64,000 bases of DNA from Streptomyces sp. Ag109_O5-1 (GTDB lineage Bacteria > Actinomycetota > Actinomycetes > Streptomycetales > Streptomycetaceae). Positions 18,072-27,255 of this stretch are shown here, one piece after another. Location of the stretch: the NCBI RefSeq assembly GCF_003814875.1, contig NZ_RKQF01000001.1, positions 2,914,001 to 2,978,000 on the forward strand, given 5' to 3'. Position 1 is the first letter of the stretch, and the number at the start of each line of letters is the position of its first letter. A program made the translations under genes and the position numbers. The notes beneath the pieces are model-generated. The model was not told the origin of the DNA, searched no databases, and was given only the letters and a program-made list of their open reading frames with translations.

Positions 18072-19088
18072 TCAGATCTCGTGCCAGGCCTCCAGGGCCA
18101 GGCCCGGTTCGTTCTTGCGGTGGGTGAGGAGGAGTTGGGCGGTGGACGGGGAGAGGCTCGCCGCGGTCACCCGGCCGTTCTCGTCCGTGGTCAGGGCGAC
18201 CGTCGCGTCCGCGGGGAGCTGCGGGCCGGACTCGGTCCACCAGGCGCCGGCCCGCTCGTCCTCGGTCGGATACGCGGCGAAGGCCACCCGGCCGCTCGCC
18301 GAACGCTGCGCGAGCAACGTGCAGTCGACCCCGTCGAGTTCGCAGCGGACCGCGGCGACCGGGCCGGGTCCGGCGGAGGGCAGCAGGGTGTGCGGCTTGC
18401 CGCCGGGGCGCCAGGCGCGGAGGTCGCCGGACTCGTCGGTGTAGTAGAGGGTCGTGCTCGCGGGCGAGGTGGCGAGGGCGGTCAGGGTGCCCGGCCGGAC
18501 CGGGGACTCCAGGGCCTCCCGCAGCACGGGCGGCTCGCCCGCCTCCTCCTGGCGCCAGTACGCGATCCCGCCGGACACGGCCGCGTACACCTCGACCCGC
18601 CCGGACTCCCCGGTCACCGCCGCGAGCCCGTCCTCTACCTGCCGCCCCTTCAGGTCACGCCACGGATCCCAGCCGCCCTTCTCCTTCTGGGCGACCATGC
18701 TCACCCCGTGCCCCGGGTTGCGGACGAAGACATGGGCGCGGCCCTCCGCATCCACCGCGACGGCCGGGACACCGGTCACCTCGCCCTTCCTGCCGGGGTG
18801 GCCGATCGACTGCCAGTCCAGGGCGGCCAGATGCGGGCGGAAGTGCGTGGAGTGGACGAGCCCCGACTCGCCCTTCACGGTCGGCCGCCAGGCGACCAGG
18901 TGGGCGTAGCCGTCGACGCCCTGCCCCACCGCGAAACCGGGGTGCAGCCGCTGTTCGCCGCCCGTCCTGCGGGGAGCGCCCCAGGGCCCGCCGGGACCGC
19001 GTTCCGCCCGGCACAGCACGGCGTCGCCCGACGGCAGATAGACACTGAGCCGGCCGTCACGGCCGCGGAGGAGCCAGTCGCCGTTCAC
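18072..19088 (-). CDS. PLL-like beta-propeller protein (stand-alone, second copy)
   Basis: 338 residues, almost exactly one propeller domain. It starts NGDWLLRGRDGRLSVY, matching the first blade of the 15250 protein (SWLVRGKDGRLTAY), and continues with HVFVRNPGHGVSM, WRDLKGRQVEDGLAAV and GRVEVYAAVSGG blades, ending EPGLALEAWHEI where the paralogue ends EPGLVLADWVRV. No signal peptide or membrane segment is seen. The GTG at 19088 fits the alignment; an SD is weak. It is divergent from the small NYN gene. Glycan recognition is likely by family; the true ligand is unknown. Confidence 0.78.
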   Translation of the reverse strand: MNGDWLLRGRDGRLSVYLPSGDAVLCRAERGPGGPWGAPRRTGGEQRLHPGFAVGQGVDGYAHLVAWRPTVKGESGLVHSTHFRPHLAALDWQSIGHPGRKGEVTGVPAVAVDAEGRAHVFVRNPGHGVSMVAQKEKGGWDPWRDLKGRQVEDGLAAVTGESGRVEVYAAVSGGIAYWRQEEAGEPPVLREALESPVRPGTLTALATSPASTTLYYTDESGDLRAWRPGGKPHTLLPSAGPGPVAAVRCELDGVDCTLLAQRSASGRVAFAAYPTEDERAGAWWTESGPQLPADATVALTTDENGRVTAASLSPSTAQLLLTHRKNEPGLALEAWHEI

Positions 19089-19152
19089 CGCTTCACTGTA
19101 AGCCGGGCCGTTCGGGGCAGTGGCGCGGCCCCGGGCGTGCGAGGCTGGGGGC

Positions 19153-19524
19153 ATGGAAGACGAAGCTCCCCTGCTGGTGATCGTGGACGGCGCCAATGTC
19201 GTCGGGTCACGGCCGGACGGCTGGTGGCGGGACCGCAGGGGTGCCGCCGAGCGGTTGCGCGACCGGCTGGCCGAACAGGGACTGCCCGGCCACCCGACCC
19301 CGGTGGAGCTGGTGCTCGTCGTCGAGGGCGCGGCCCGCGGGGTGGCGTCGGTGCCCGGGGTACGGGTGGAGTCGGCGCCCGGCAGCGGCGACGACCGGAT
19401 CGTGGAACTGGCCGCGGAGGACACAGGCCGGCCCCGGCTCGTCGTCACCGCCGACCGCGAACTACGGCGCAGGGTCACGGAACTGGGCGCCGATGTGATC
19501 GGCCCGAGCGCCCTGCTGCACTGA
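19153..19524 (+). CDS. NYN-domain (PIN-like) putative ribonuclease
   Basis: 123 residues. The N-terminus LLVIVDGANVVGS carries the first acidic residue of the NYN/PIN nuclease fold, GDDRIVELAAE supplies the next acidic pair, and VVTADRELRRRVTELGADVI is the typical last motif. The protein is one bare domain, the usual length of this actinobacterial group. It probably cuts RNA or acts in RNA processing; the substrate is unknown. It stands between a propeller gene and a GT-C gene, with no operon partner on its strand. Confidence 0.85.
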   Translation: MEDEAPLLVIVDGANVVGSRPDGWWRDRRGAAERLRDRLAEQGLPGHPTPVELVLVVEGAARGVASVPGVRVESAPGSGDDRIVELAAEDTGRPRLVVTADRELRRRVTELGADVIGPSALLH

Positions 19525-19525
19525 C

Positions 19526-20974
19526 CTACTCCGGCGGCACCCTGGCGTACAGCACCGCCCCGTCCACCTCCCCCACCTGCTCGTACTGTGCGGCGAGGAG
19601 CCGGCGCAGACCGGGAACGCGGTCGGGGCCGTACGGCTTGCCGCGGGAGTCGTCGACCACGAGCGCCGGGGGCGTGTCGGCCAGTTCCTCGCGGAAGACC
19701 GGCCAGGTGCCCTCGACCGCGTACTTCTCGCCGACCTGCGGGCCGTCCCGGCCGCCGCTGAAGTTGGTGAGGAGGCCGGCGGTGAGGTACCGGGTGGCGG
19801 GGGTGCGGTCGGCGAGCCAGTACGTCTCCGGGTGTATGCCCCAGACCAGGACCCGGTCGTCGGGTTCGGTGCGGCGGTCGAGGGCGAGCGCGAGCCGCTG
19901 GGCGTGGGCGAGTTCGGGACGTGGGGCGAGCAGGCCCCAGGTCAGGAACAGGGCGCAGGCGCAGCAGGAGGTGAGGACGGCGGAGGACGCCCGCTCACGC
20001 GGCAGGATCTGCAGCGCGGCCGTGGCCAACAGGGCGACGGGCGGGGTGAGTTGCAGGAAGTAGTGGCCGAAGAAGTGGAAGCCCAGGGTGACGGCGACCG
20101 CCGACGCGGCCAGCCACAGCCACAGGTCGACGGCGCCGGTGCGGGCGATGCGCAGGGCACGCACGACGGGCGGGAGCAGTCCGGCGCAGGCCGTGGCCAG
20201 GATCGCGGAGTTGGTCAACGCCCGTACCATGACGTGGAGTTCGGAGCCGGTGAAGGACACGTAGGCGCCGGAGCCGGTGACCGTCCAGAAGGCGAAGCCC
20301 GCCGGGTCGGTGACCAGGGCCGCGCCCAGCACGGGCAGGGCCGCGCCGGCCGCCAGTCTGAGCAGCCCCGCGCGGGCGCCGCCGTGCCGGTTGAGCAGGT
20401 ACACCACCGGCAGCAGGACCGCGCCGCCGGTCTGCTTGGTGAGGAAGGCGCAGGCGACGGCGGTCCCGGCGGCGCCCCAGCGGCGGCGGTCGGCACACCA
20501 CATCGCGGCGGCCGTGCAGGGCAGCATGAAGACCTCGAAGGTGGCCGCCTGCGCGTCCTCGGGATTGAGCCCCACGGAGACCAGCAGATACAGCGCCCCC
20601 GCGGTACGGCCCGCCCGGTCGCCCCACCTGCGCCGGGCGAGTGAGGCCAGCAGCACGGCGGTGACCAGCTGCGTGAGCACGGCGAGGACCCGGACCGGGG
20701 TGAGCGACCCGGACCCGAAGACCGCGAACACCCCTTCGTACAGCCACGGCACCAGCGGCGGCTTGCGGTCCACGACCGTCTCGTACAGCTGTCCGCCCCG
20801 CGCCAGCATCCGCGCCTGTACGGCGAGATAGCCCTCGTCGGGGTTCCAGAGCGGCCGGACGAAGGACGGCACCCGGGTGACACCGGCCAGCACGGCGAGC
20901 AGCGGCAGCAGCCGCGTCCAGTACCCCTTCCGTACGACTACGGACCGTGGCGGGGCGAAGGGCGCGGCGAGCAT
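19526..20974 (-). CDS. GT-C fold membrane glycosyltransferase (family 39-like)
   Basis: About 482 residues with roughly 10 hydrophobic helices. The first extracytoplasmic loop after helix 1 has WNPDEGYLAVQARML, the Asp-Glu motif of GT-C enzymes of the ArnT/PMT type, and a later VDRKPPLVPWLYE matches the conserved KPPL segment. Such enzymes transfer sugars from polyprenyl-phosphate donors on the outer membrane face. The C-terminal 130 residues form a soluble domain with VLVWGIHPETYWLADR. The start is uncertain: the ATG at 20974 fits the hydrophobic N-terminus, but the SD is weak and 21019 or a GTG at 20983 are possible. It may belong to the glycan locus on its left. Confidence 0.82.
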   Translation of the reverse strand: MLAAPFAPPRSVVVRKGYWTRLLPLLAVLAGVTRVPSFVRPLWNPDEGYLAVQARMLARGGQLYETVVDRKPPLVPWLYEGVFAVFGSGSLTPVRVLAVLTQLVTAVLLASLARRRWGDRAGRTAGALYLLVSVGLNPEDAQAATFEVFMLPCTAAAMWCADRRRWGAAGTAVACAFLTKQTGGAVLLPVVYLLNRHGGARAGLLRLAAGAALPVLGAALVTDPAGFAFWTVTGSGAYVSFTGSELHVMVRALTNSAILATACAGLLPPVVRALRIARTGAVDLWLWLAASAVAVTLGFHFFGHYFLQLTPPVALLATAALQILPRERASSAVLTSCCACALFLTWGLLAPRPELAHAQRLALALDRRTEPDDRVLVWGIHPETYWLADRTPATRYLTAGLLTNFSGGRDGPQVGEKYAVEGTWPVFREELADTPPALVVDDSRGKPYGPDRVPGLRRLLAAQYEQVGEVDGAVLYARVPPE

Positions 20975-21046
20975 GGAGAGCACGCTATCCGGCCCCGCAC
21001 TCCCACCCGGACGGGACATACGGGACCGGAGTGGCGAGCCTGGCGA

Positions 21047-22543
21047 TCACGGGGCGTCGCCGGCGGTCCGCTCCCGCTGGGCCAGACGGCTGTGCGAGCG
21101 GCCGTAGAGGAAGTAGACGCCGAAGCCGATGACCATCCAGATCGCGAACCGCAGCCAGGTCTCGGCGGGCAGGTTGAGCATCAGCCACAGCGAGGCCAGC
21201 ACCGATGCGATCGGCAGCACCGGCACCCACGGGGTGCGGAAGGAGCGTTCCAGGTCGGGGCGGGTGTTGCGCAGGATGATCACGCTGATCGCGACCACGA
21301 TGAAGGCGAAGAGCGTGCCGATGTTCACCAGTTCGGCGAGTTCGCTCAGACTGGTGAAGCCGGCGACGATCGCGATGACGATACCGAGCAGGATGGTCGG
21401 CCGGTACGGGGTGCGGAACCGCGGGTGGGTGTGCGAGAAGAACCGGGGCAGCAGCCCGTCCCGGCTCATCGCGAAGAACACCCGGGACTGCCCGAGCAGC
21501 AGGATCATGCAGACGGTGGTCAGGCCGATCGCGGCACCGAAGCTGATCAGACCGGCGAACCAGGGGTGCCCGGTGGCCTTGAACGCGTCGGCGAGCGGGG
21601 CGTCCACGGACAGCTGGCTGTACTTCTGCATGCCGGTCACCACGACGGCCACGGCCACGTACAGCGCGGTGCAGATGATGAGGGAGCCGATGATGCCGCG
21701 CGGGACGTCCCGCTGGGGGTTGCGGGTCTCCTCGGCGGCGGTGGCGACGACGTCGAAACCGATGAAGGCGAAGAAGACGACGGACGCGGCGGTGAAGATG
21801 CCCATGATGCCGAAGTTGGACGGCGCCCAGCCGAACATCAGCTGGATCAGCGGCGCCTTGAGGGTGCCGCCCGCCGGCACCGGCTGCTTCGGGGGGATGA
21901 ACGGCTCGTAGTTGCCGCCGTGCACGTAGAAGGCGCCCGCGATGATGACGACCAGGACGACGGCGACCTTGATGGCGACGACGACCGAGGTGACCCGGGC
22001 GGAGAGCTTCATGCCGACGACGAGGATCGCGGTGAGGACGAGGACGAGGGCGGCGGCGAGGATGTCGAAGCCGAAGCCGTGTGCGGCGTCCCTGCCGCTG
22101 AGGTACTCGGGCAGGTGCCAGCCGGCGTTGTCGAGCAGTGAGTGGATGTACCCCGACCAGCCGACGGCGACCACCGCCGTGCCGAGCGCCAGCTCCAGGA
22201 CCAGGTCCCAGCCGATGATCCATGCGGGGAACTCGCCGAGCGAGGCGTACGAGAAGGTGTACGCGGAGCCGGCGACCGGGACGGTGGAGGCGAACTCGGC
22301 GTAGCACAGCGCGGCGAGTCCGCAGACGACGCCGGCCACGACGAAGGACAGGGCGACGGCGGGTCCCGCGGTGTTCTTGGCGGCCGTGCCGGTCAGGACG
22401 AAGATGCCGGTGCCGATGATGACACCCACGCCGAAGACCGTGAGATCCAGGGCCGACAGGGACTTCCTGAGCGCGTGCTCCGGTTCCTCGGTGTCCCGGA
22501 TGGACTGTTCGACGTTCTTGGTCCTGAAGAGGGTACTGCTCAC
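21047..22543 (-). CDS. APC superfamily amino-acid permease
   Basis: 498 residues with about 12 transmembrane helices. The first helix carries VFGVGVIIGTGIFVLTGTAA, the amino-acid-permease signature, and FFAFIGFDVVATAAEETRNP in the middle is typical of cationic amino-acid transporter-like APC proteins. It probably moves amino acids or polyamines across the membrane by proton symport or exchange. The GTG at 22543 has GGAGGT six bases upstream. A large hairpin (22626) separates it from dxs on the same strand. It is the likely counterpart of SCO6014 (recollection). Confidence 0.9.
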   Translation of the reverse strand: MSSTLFRTKNVEQSIRDTEEPEHALRKSLSALDLTVFGVGVIIGTGIFVLTGTAAKNTAGPAVALSFVVAGVVCGLAALCYAEFASTVPVAGSAYTFSYASLGEFPAWIIGWDLVLELALGTAVVAVGWSGYIHSLLDNAGWHLPEYLSGRDAAHGFGFDILAAALVLVLTAILVVGMKLSARVTSVVVAIKVAVVLVVIIAGAFYVHGGNYEPFIPPKQPVPAGGTLKAPLIQLMFGWAPSNFGIMGIFTAASVVFFAFIGFDVVATAAEETRNPQRDVPRGIIGSLIICTALYVAVAVVVTGMQKYSQLSVDAPLADAFKATGHPWFAGLISFGAAIGLTTVCMILLLGQSRVFFAMSRDGLLPRFFSHTHPRFRTPYRPTILLGIVIAIVAGFTSLSELAELVNIGTLFAFIVVAISVIILRNTRPDLERSFRTPWVPVLPIASVLASLWLMLNLPAETWLRFAIWMVIGFGVYFLYGRSHSRLAQRERTAGDAP

Positions 22544-22625
22544 GTGCCTACCTCCCACGTTTGTCGTCCTCGACATGATCGAGAGGGCCGGGGGTGCGTA
22601 TGCCCGGCAAAGGCAGGTTCACGCA

Positions 22626-22671
22626 GATGGGTCGGTCTCGCCACTTGGAGAAGTGGTGAGACCGACCCATC
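22626..22671. terminator. 21-bp inverted repeat between dxs and the APC permease
   Basis: GATGGGTCGGTCTCGCCACTT and its complement (22651-22671, one G-U pair) enclose a GGAG loop. It lies after dxs and before the permease, both leftward, so it can end dxs transcription. There is no U-run. Confidence 0.65.
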
Positions 22672-22712
22672 GGGGTGGTTGAGGATTCGTCGGGGAGTGC
22701 GGGCCGGTGGGG

Positions 22713-22777
22713 CCTGGTCGCGCAGTTCCTCCCCCAGCCTTCGGCCGGGGGTACCCCCAGCGCCCCTGAAGGGGCGC
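22713..22777 (+). repeat. Interspersed repeat, copy C, with a nested insertion
   Basis: The repeat core CTGGTCGCGCAGTTCC is separated from its terminal hairpin GCGCCCCTGAAGGGGCGC (22760-22777) by about 30 bases forming their own palindrome (TCCCCCAGCC, then GGCCGGGGGTACCCCCA). That inner piece looks like a different short repeat inserted in the first. Confidence 0.55.
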
Positions 22778-22793
22778 CTCAGCTGGGGCGTCC

Positions 22794-24707
22794 TTAATCC
22801 CTCGCAGGTTCCACCGAGTCGACTTCTGTTGTGCCGTCCAGCTTTGCCACCAGACCGGTGACCTGGCGGGCGATGTCGGGGGCCGTCAGGCCGATCTCGG
22901 CCATGACCTCGGCCCTCGACGCGTGGTCGAGGAAGCGGGGCGGGATGCCGAAGTCGCGGAGGGGGACGTCGACGCCCGCGTCGCGCAGGGCCTGGGCGAC
23001 GGCGGAGCCGACGCCGCCGACGCGGCTGTTGTCCTCGACGGTGACGACCACCCGGTGGCGTTCGGCCAGCGGGGCCATGGCCTCGTCGACCGGCTTGACC
23101 CAGCGCGGGTCGACGACGGTCGTGGAGATGCCCTGTTTGTCGAGGAGGCCGGCGATCTCCAGACACATGGGGGCCAGCGCGCCCACGGAGACGAGGAGCA
23201 CGTCCGGGGTGTCGGTGCCCGGCTCGCGCAGCACGTCCATGCCCCCCACCGTGCCCACGGCGGGTACGGCGGGGCCGACCGCGCCCTTGGAGAAGCGGAC
23301 GACCGTGGGGGCGTCGTCGACCTGGACGGCCTCACGGAGCTGGGCGCGGACCTGGTCGGCGTCGCGCGGGGCGGCGAGCCTGAGGCCGGGGACGACCTGG
23401 AGGATCGACATGTCCCACATGCCGTTGTGGGAGGCGCCGTCGGTGCCGGTGACGCCGGCCCGGTCCAGGACGAAGGTCACCCCGCACTTGTGCAGGGCCA
23501 CGTCCATCAGGACCTGGTCGAAGGCGCGGTTGAGGAAAGTGGCGTACACGGCGAAGACGGGGTGTACCCCGGCGGTGGCGAGGCCGGCCGCGGAGACGGC
23601 GCCGTGCTGCTCGGCGATGCCGACGTCGTAGATCCGGTCGGGGAACGTGTCCGCGAACTTCTTCAGGCCGACCGGCTGGAGCATGGCCGCGGTGATCGCG
23701 ACGATGTCCTCGCGCTCCTTGCCGAGCTCGACCATCTCGTCGCCGAAGACGGAGGTCCAGTCGGCGCCGGAGGCCTTGACCGGCAAGCCGGTGTCGGGGT
23801 GGATGGGCCCGATGCCGTGGAAGCGGTCGGCCTCGTCCTGGAGGGCGGGCTGGTAGCCGCGGCCCTTCTCGGTGAGGCAGTGGACGATCACCGGGCCGCC
23901 GAACCGCTTGGCGCGGGCCAGGGCCGACTCCAGGGCCTCGATGTCGTGCCCGTCGATCGGGCCGACGTACTTGAGGCCGAGGTCCTCGAACATGCCCTGC
24001 GGGGCGATGAAGTCCTTGAGGCCCTTCTTGGCCCCGTGCAGGGTGTCGAAGAGCGGCTTGCCGACGACCGGGGTGCGCTCCAGCAGGTCCTTGCCACGGG
24101 CCAGGAAGCGCTCGTAGCCGTCGGTGGTGCGCAGCGTGGCCAGGTGGTTGGCGAGGCCGCCGATGGTCGGCGCGTACGACCGCTCGTTGTCGTTGACGAC
24201 GATGACCAGGGGGCGGTCCTTGGCGTCGGCGATGTTGTTCAGCGCCTCCCAGGCCATACCGCCGGTCAGGGCGCCGTCACCGATGACGGCGACGACATGG
24301 CTGTCGCGTTCGAGCAGCTGGTTGCCCTTGGCGATGCCGTCGGCCCAGCCGAGCACCGTGGAGGCGTGGCTGTTCTCGATGACGTCGTGCTCGGACTCGG
24401 CCTGCGAGGGGTAGCCGGACAGGCCGCCCTTCTGTTTGAGCTTCGAGAAGTCCTGGCGGCCGGTGAGCAGCTTGTGCACATAGGACTGGTGGCCGGTGTC
24501 CCACAGCACCTTGTCCTTCGGCGACTCGAAGACGCGGTGCAGGGCGATGGTGAGCTCGACCACGCCCAGGTTGGGACCGAGGTGTCCGCCGGTCTTGGAG
24601 ACCGCTTCCACGAGGAAGCTCCGGATCTCCTCTGCCAGCTGGACCAGCTCCTCGGTGCTGAGCCGGTCCAGATCGCGCGGTCCCCTGATACGGGTCAGCA
24701 GCGGCAC
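22794..24707 (-). CDS. dxs: 1-deoxy-D-xylulose-5-phosphate synthase
   Basis: 637 residues, the standard length. It condenses pyruvate and glyceraldehyde-3-phosphate with thiamine diphosphate, the first step of the MEP isoprenoid pathway, in the cytoplasm. Visible are the N-terminal [14 protein letters not shown] and [15 protein letters not shown], the ThDP/Mg site [15 protein letters not shown] with N further on, the pyrimidine-domain [17 protein letters not shown] (catalytic Glu) and [15 protein letters not shown]. The GTG start has AAGGAGG seven bases upstream. The leader region 24708-24850 holds its promoter, though I see no clear consensus. It is the likely SCO6013 counterpart (recollection). 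Confidence 0.97.
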   Translation of the reverse strand: MPLLTRIRGPRDLDRLSTEELVQLAEEIRSFLVEAVSKTGGHLGPNLGVVELTIALHRVFESPKDKVLWDTGHQSYVHKLLTGRQDFSKLKQKGGLSGYPSQAESEHDVIENSHASTVLGWADGIAKGNQLLERDSHVVAVIGDGALTGGMAWEALNNIADAKDRPLVIVVNDNERSYAPTIGGLANHLATLRTTDGYERFLARGKDLLERTPVVGKPLFDTLHGAKKGLKDFIAPQGMFEDLGLKYVGPIDGHDIEALESALARAKRFGGPVIVHCLTEKGRGYQPALQDEADRFHGIGPIHPDTGLPVKASGADWTSVFGDEMVELGKEREDIVAITAAMLQPVGLKKFADTFPDRIYDVGIAEQHGAVSAAGLATAGVHPVFAVYATFLNRAFDQVLMDVALHKCGVTFVLDRAGVTGTDGASHNGMWDMSILQVVPGLRLAAPRDADQVRAQLREAVQVDDAPTVVRFSKGAVGPAVPAVGTVGGMDVLREPGTDTPDVLLVSVGALAPMCLEIAGLLDKQGISTTVVDPRWVKPVDEAMAPLAERHRVVVTVEDNSRVGGVGSAVAQALRDAGVDVPLRDFGIPPRFLDHASRAEVMAEIGLTAPDIARQVTGLVAKLDGTTEVDSVEPARD

Positions 24708-24849
24708 CCGTGCCTCCTTGCAGTAGAGCTGATCGAGCTGTTGCCGGGCTCGTCGAGTCTAATGTTCCGCCCGGGCGGGCCGACGCCGGGCTGTACGTCA
24801 TAGGTCACGCGAACGGCCGTACCCATCGATTGGGTTCCTGAGACACAGC

Positions 24850-24881
24850 TGTGCCCGGTGCCTTTTCAGACACCGGGCACA
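24850..24881. terminator. Hairpin terminator of the xyl importer operon
   Basis: TGTGCCCGGTG and CACCGGGCACA form a perfect 11-bp stem around a 10-base loop (CCTTTTCAGA). It lies 83 bases after the xylH stop on the leftward transcript and before the dxs promoter. Confidence 0.75.
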
Positions 24882-24890
24882 TGACTTGCC

Positions 24891-24925
24891 CAGGGGCGCG
24901 GGGAACTGCGCGATCAACCACGACG
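24891..24925 (-). repeat. Interspersed repeat, copy D (reverse orientation)
   Basis: On the minus strand it reads GTCGTGGTTGATCGCGCAGT and then TCCCCGCGCCCCTG, the same module as copies C and E, placed between the xylH stop and the terminator hairpin. Confidence 0.55.
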
Positions 24926-24963
24926 GCGCTCAAGCCGCCGGCGCACCCCACGCCCCAACGGCG

Positions 24964-26322
24964 CTAGCCGCGTCCCGCCGCCTTCTGGCTCTTGCGGGAG
25001 ACGGAGTCGATGACGACCGCGCCGAGCAGAACGCCACCGGTGATCATGTACTGGATCGACGTGTTCATGTTCAGCAGGTCGAGGCCGGTCTGGATGGACT
25101 GGATGACCAGCATGCCCAGGAGGGCCGACCACACCGTGCCGCGGCCGCCGAACAGCGAGGTACCACCGATGACCGCCGCCGCGATGGCCAGCATCAGCGT
25201 GTTGCCGCCACCGGCGTTGAGCGTCGCGCTCGCGGTCTGACCGGCGAAGAACATACCGCCGATCGCCGCGAAACCGCCGGAGATCGCGAACACGGTGATC
25301 CGGACCATCGGCACGCTGATACCCGCACGGCGGGCCGCCTCGATGCCGCCGCCGACCGCGAAGACCTTGCGGCCGTACGTCGTACGACGCAGCACGAAGT
25401 CGACGATCACCAGGGACGCCAGGAAGATCACCAGCGCGTTGGAGACACCGGCCGCGTTGTTCAGGACGGCCGCCGACACGAAGGACGCGATCGCGAGCAG
25501 CCCGACACGCATCAGGATCTCGCTGGTGGGGCGGAACGGCACGCCCGCCGCACGGCGCCGGCGCTGCTCGTTGAACTGGCCCAGGGCCGACAGCACGACG
25601 CCGAGGCCCGCCAGCAGGTACGCGCCGACGATGGCCTGGTCCATGAAGAACGAGGACTGGCCGAGCAGGTGCACCGGGCCGCTGTCGGCCGGGATGTTGA
25701 TCGTGCCGCTGTCGCCCAGCAGCCACAGCATCAGACCGTTCCAGCCGAGGAAGCCGGCCAGGGTGACCACGAACGCGGGTACGCCGATCCTGGCGAAGAA
25801 CCAGCCGTGCAGGGCGCCGATGCCGATGCCCGTGATGATCGTGAGGATCAGGGCGAGCCACTGGTTCATGCCGTGGTTGACCACGAAGACGGCGAACACC
25901 GTGGACGCCAGACCGCTCACCGAACCGACGGAGAGGTCGATCTCACCCAGCAGCAGCACGAACACCAGGCCGATGGCGAGCATGCCGGTGGCCGAGAGGA
26001 AGTAGCTGATGTTGGACAGGTTGTCCGCGCTGAGGAACAGGCTGTTCTTCACCTGGAAGATCGTCCAGATGATGATCAGGCCGATGACCACCGGCAGCGA
26101 GCCGAGCTCGCCGCCCTTGACCCGGCGCTTGAACTCCGTGAGGTAGCCCTTGAAGCCCTCTTCACGGACCAGCAGCCGCGGGTCGACGACCGTGACCGGC
26201 GCGGCCGTGGGGTCGTCGGCGGGGGCCACCGTGGCGGTGGCCTTTGCCGCCTCGGCCTTGGCGGCCTTGGCGGTCTCGGGCGTCTCGTCGCCCTTTACGG
26301 TCTTGTTCGACGTCTCGCTCAC
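24964..26322 (-). CDS. xylH: Sugar ABC transporter permease, XylH type
   Basis: 452 residues. An Ala/Lys-rich cytoplasmic N-terminal extension of about 75 residues is followed by roughly 10 hydrophobic helices. GLVFVLLLGEIDLSVGSVSG and LSALG, then GGTSLFGGRGTVWSALLG near the end, are typical of the CUT2 (ribose/xylose) permease family. It forms the membrane channel for XylF-delivered pentose. The GTG start at 26322 overlaps the xylG stop (GTGA) and has GGAGG upstream. Compared with E. coli XylH it carries an insertion near residues 200-260 (GDSGTINIPADSG, then QFNEQRRRRAA). It is the last gene of the operon. Confidence 0.92.
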   Translation of the reverse strand: MSETSNKTVKGDETPETAKAAKAEAAKATATVAPADDPTAAPVTVVDPRLLVREEGFKGYLTEFKRRVKGGELGSLPVVIGLIIIWTIFQVKNSLFLSADNLSNISYFLSATGMLAIGLVFVLLLGEIDLSVGSVSGLASTVFAVFVVNHGMNQWLALILTIITGIGIGALHGWFFARIGVPAFVVTLAGFLGWNGLMLWLLGDSGTINIPADSGPVHLLGQSSFFMDQAIVGAYLLAGLGVVLSALGQFNEQRRRRAAGVPFRPTSEILMRVGLLAIASFVSAAVLNNAAGVSNALVIFLASLVIVDFVLRRTTYGRKVFAVGGGIEAARRAGISVPMVRITVFAISGGFAAIGGMFFAGQTASATLNAGGGNTLMLAIAAAVIGGTSLFGGRGTVWSALLGMLVIQSIQTGLDLLNMNTSIQYMITGGVLLGAVVIDSVSRKSQKAAGRG

Positions 26323-27101
26323 TTTGCCGCCTCCGTGGTGCGACGCTCCGCACGACGGGTCACGGCGTTGTCCGTGGCGCCCGTGATCGCGGCGATGATC
26401 TCTTCGTGGCTGGTGCTCTTCACGGGGAAGAAGCCGTTGTTCTTGCCCAGGCGCAGGACGGCGACGGTGTCCGCGACCGCCTTCACATCGGCCATGTTGT
26501 GGCTGATGAGGATGACGCCGAGGTCGCGCTCGCGCAGCCGCTCGACCAGGTCGAGGACCTGTGCGGTCTGCTCGACACCGAGGGCGGCGGTGGGCTCGTC
26601 CAGGATGACGACCTTGGGGTCGCCGATCAGGGAGCGGGCGATCGCCACGACCTGGCGCTGACCGCCGGAGAGGCTGGCGATCGGGATGCGCACGCTGGGA
26701 ATGCGGATGGAGAGCGTGCTCAGCAGCTCGCGCGCCTGCTTCTCCATCGTCACCTCGTCGATGACGCCCCGGTGCAGGAGCTCACGGCCGAGGAAGAGGT
26801 TGCCGACCACGTCGAGGTTGTCGCACAGGGCGAGGTCCTGGTAGACCGTCGCGACGCCGAGGCCCTGGGCGTCGTGCGGCTTGTTGATGCTGACCGGGTT
26901 GCCTTCCCACTCGATGACGCCCTCATCGATGGGATGCACACCCGCGATCGTCTTGACCAGGGTCGACTTTCCTGCGCCGTTGTCGCCCACCAGGGCGACC
27001 ACTTCTCCGGCGTGGACCTCCAGATCGACATCGGTGAGGGCCTGGACCGCACCGAATCGCTTGGAGACTCCGCGCAACGCCAGCACGGGCGTAGCGGACA
27101 C
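26319..27101 (-). CDS. xylG: Sugar ABC transporter ATP-binding protein, XylG type (single domain)
   Basis: 260 residues with one ATPase domain, half the length of the double-domain E. coli XylG, as usual in actinobacterial relatives. Walker A is GDNGAGKST, the signature is LSGGQRQ, and Walker B is VVILDEPTAAL followed by a switch His in ISHN. It energises uptake through XylH. The GTG at 27101 is chosen because AAGGAG lies 9 bases upstream; the nearer ATG at 27110 touches that SD. A strong stem-loop lies in the 336-base gap to xylF. Confidence 0.93.
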   Translation of the reverse strand: MSATPVLALRGVSKRFGAVQALTDVDLEVHAGEVVALVGDNGAGKSTLVKTIAGVHPIDEGVIEWEGNPVSINKPHDAQGLGVATVYQDLALCDNLDVVGNLFLGRELLHRGVIDEVTMEKQARELLSTLSIRIPSVRIPIASLSGGQRQVVAIARSLIGDPKVVILDEPTAALGVEQTAQVLDLVERLRERDLGVILISHNMADVKAVADTVAVLRLGKNNGFFPVKSTSHEEIIAAITGATDNAVTRRAERRTTEAAK

Positions 27102-27255
27102 GTGAACCATCTCCTTCGCCGCCTGACCGGCGGGGATGCCGCGCTTGGTGATCAGGCGCGGAGGGACGTGCGGCATCCCGGGGTTTTCCCGGGTCTTCGC
27201 ACGTGGTTTACAAGATGAACATGCGCGAATCCGCTGCGCTTGGCAACGGGTCCGT

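Noticed and set aside
14752..18444. 1230-residue rightward open frame
   Set aside because: It crosses three clearly coding leftward or other-frame genes and the non-coding repeat stretch; it has no family motifs.
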